In this document: piece after piece, positions 5,523 to 5,532 of the stretch | Numbering within the stretch: the first letter of the stretch is position 1 | Layout of the letters: each line of letters opens with the position of its first letter | Source of the DNA: Chitinispirillales bacterium | Lineage (GTDB): Bacteria; Fibrobacterota; Chitinivibrionia; Chitinivibrionales; Chitinispirillaceae | NCBI GenBank assembly: GCA_031254445.1 | Contig: JAIRUL010000093.1 | Location: 1 to 5,532, forward strand | Direction of reading: 5' to 3' | Length of the DNA: 5,532 nucleotides | Notes under the pieces: model-generated | What the model saw: only the letters and a program-made list of their open reading frames with translations | The model's database searches: none | What the model was told of the DNA's origin: nothing | Translations under genes and position numbers: made by a program

Positions 5523-5532
5523 AATAAGGGAT

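Overview
The window most likely comes from a Gram-negative (diderm) bacterium. It is GC-rich in coding DNA, with a clearly AT-rich spacer. The diderm assignment rests on a complete inner-membrane-to-periplasm lipopolysaccharide (LPS) export block, lptC-lptA-lptB, with recognisable proteins. Enlarged OstA/LptA-type proteins and a fused IspH-UbiA suggest a non-proteobacterial or deeply branching lineage, for example the Fibrobacteres/Chlorobi/Bacteroidetes side or a relative. This taxonomic guess is an inference only; no ribosomal or other marker gene is present.

Layout. (1) Positions 1-684, plus strand: the 3' part of a gene entering from the left edge. It has a CxxCN segment and an AT-rich, lysine/asparagine-rich middle, and it resembles the C-terminal part of an HNH-type endonuclease. 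(2) Positions 685-732: a short convergent spacer with a GC-rich hairpin. (3) Positions 733-2502, minus strand: one reading frame joining IspH (LytB), the last enzyme of the MEP isoprenoid pathway, to a UbiA-type membrane prenyltransferase domain. (4) Positions 2503-2613: an AT-rich spacer with two candidate sigma70-like promoters for ispH-ubiA, one of them abutting the start codon. (5) Positions 2614-3573, 3590-4978 and 4959-5522 (to the right edge), minus strand: lptB, lptA and lptC, transcribed right to left as lptC, lptA, lptB. lptC and lptA overlap by 20 bases, and lptA is followed closely by lptB.

How the genes work together. LptC (membrane-anchored), LptA (periplasmic bridge) and LptB (cytoplasmic ATPase) are components of the Lpt machine that carries LPS from the inner to the outer membrane. 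LptF/G and LptD/E are not in the window. IspH makes IPP and DMAPP, the precursors of undecaprenyl phosphate (needed for LPS and peptidoglycan) and of quinone side chains. The fused UbiA-like domain would consume a polyprenyl diphosphate.

Most notable observations: the IspH-UbiA fusion, whose UbiA half lacks a canonical first aspartate motif; a large LptA with about five tandem 40-45-residue C-terminal repeats; an LptB with a roughly 80-residue low-complexity N-terminal extension; and a near-identical 14-base AT-rich box directly before the start codons of ispH and lptB, which may indicate leaderless transcripts. I found no mobile element, CRISPR array or RNA gene.
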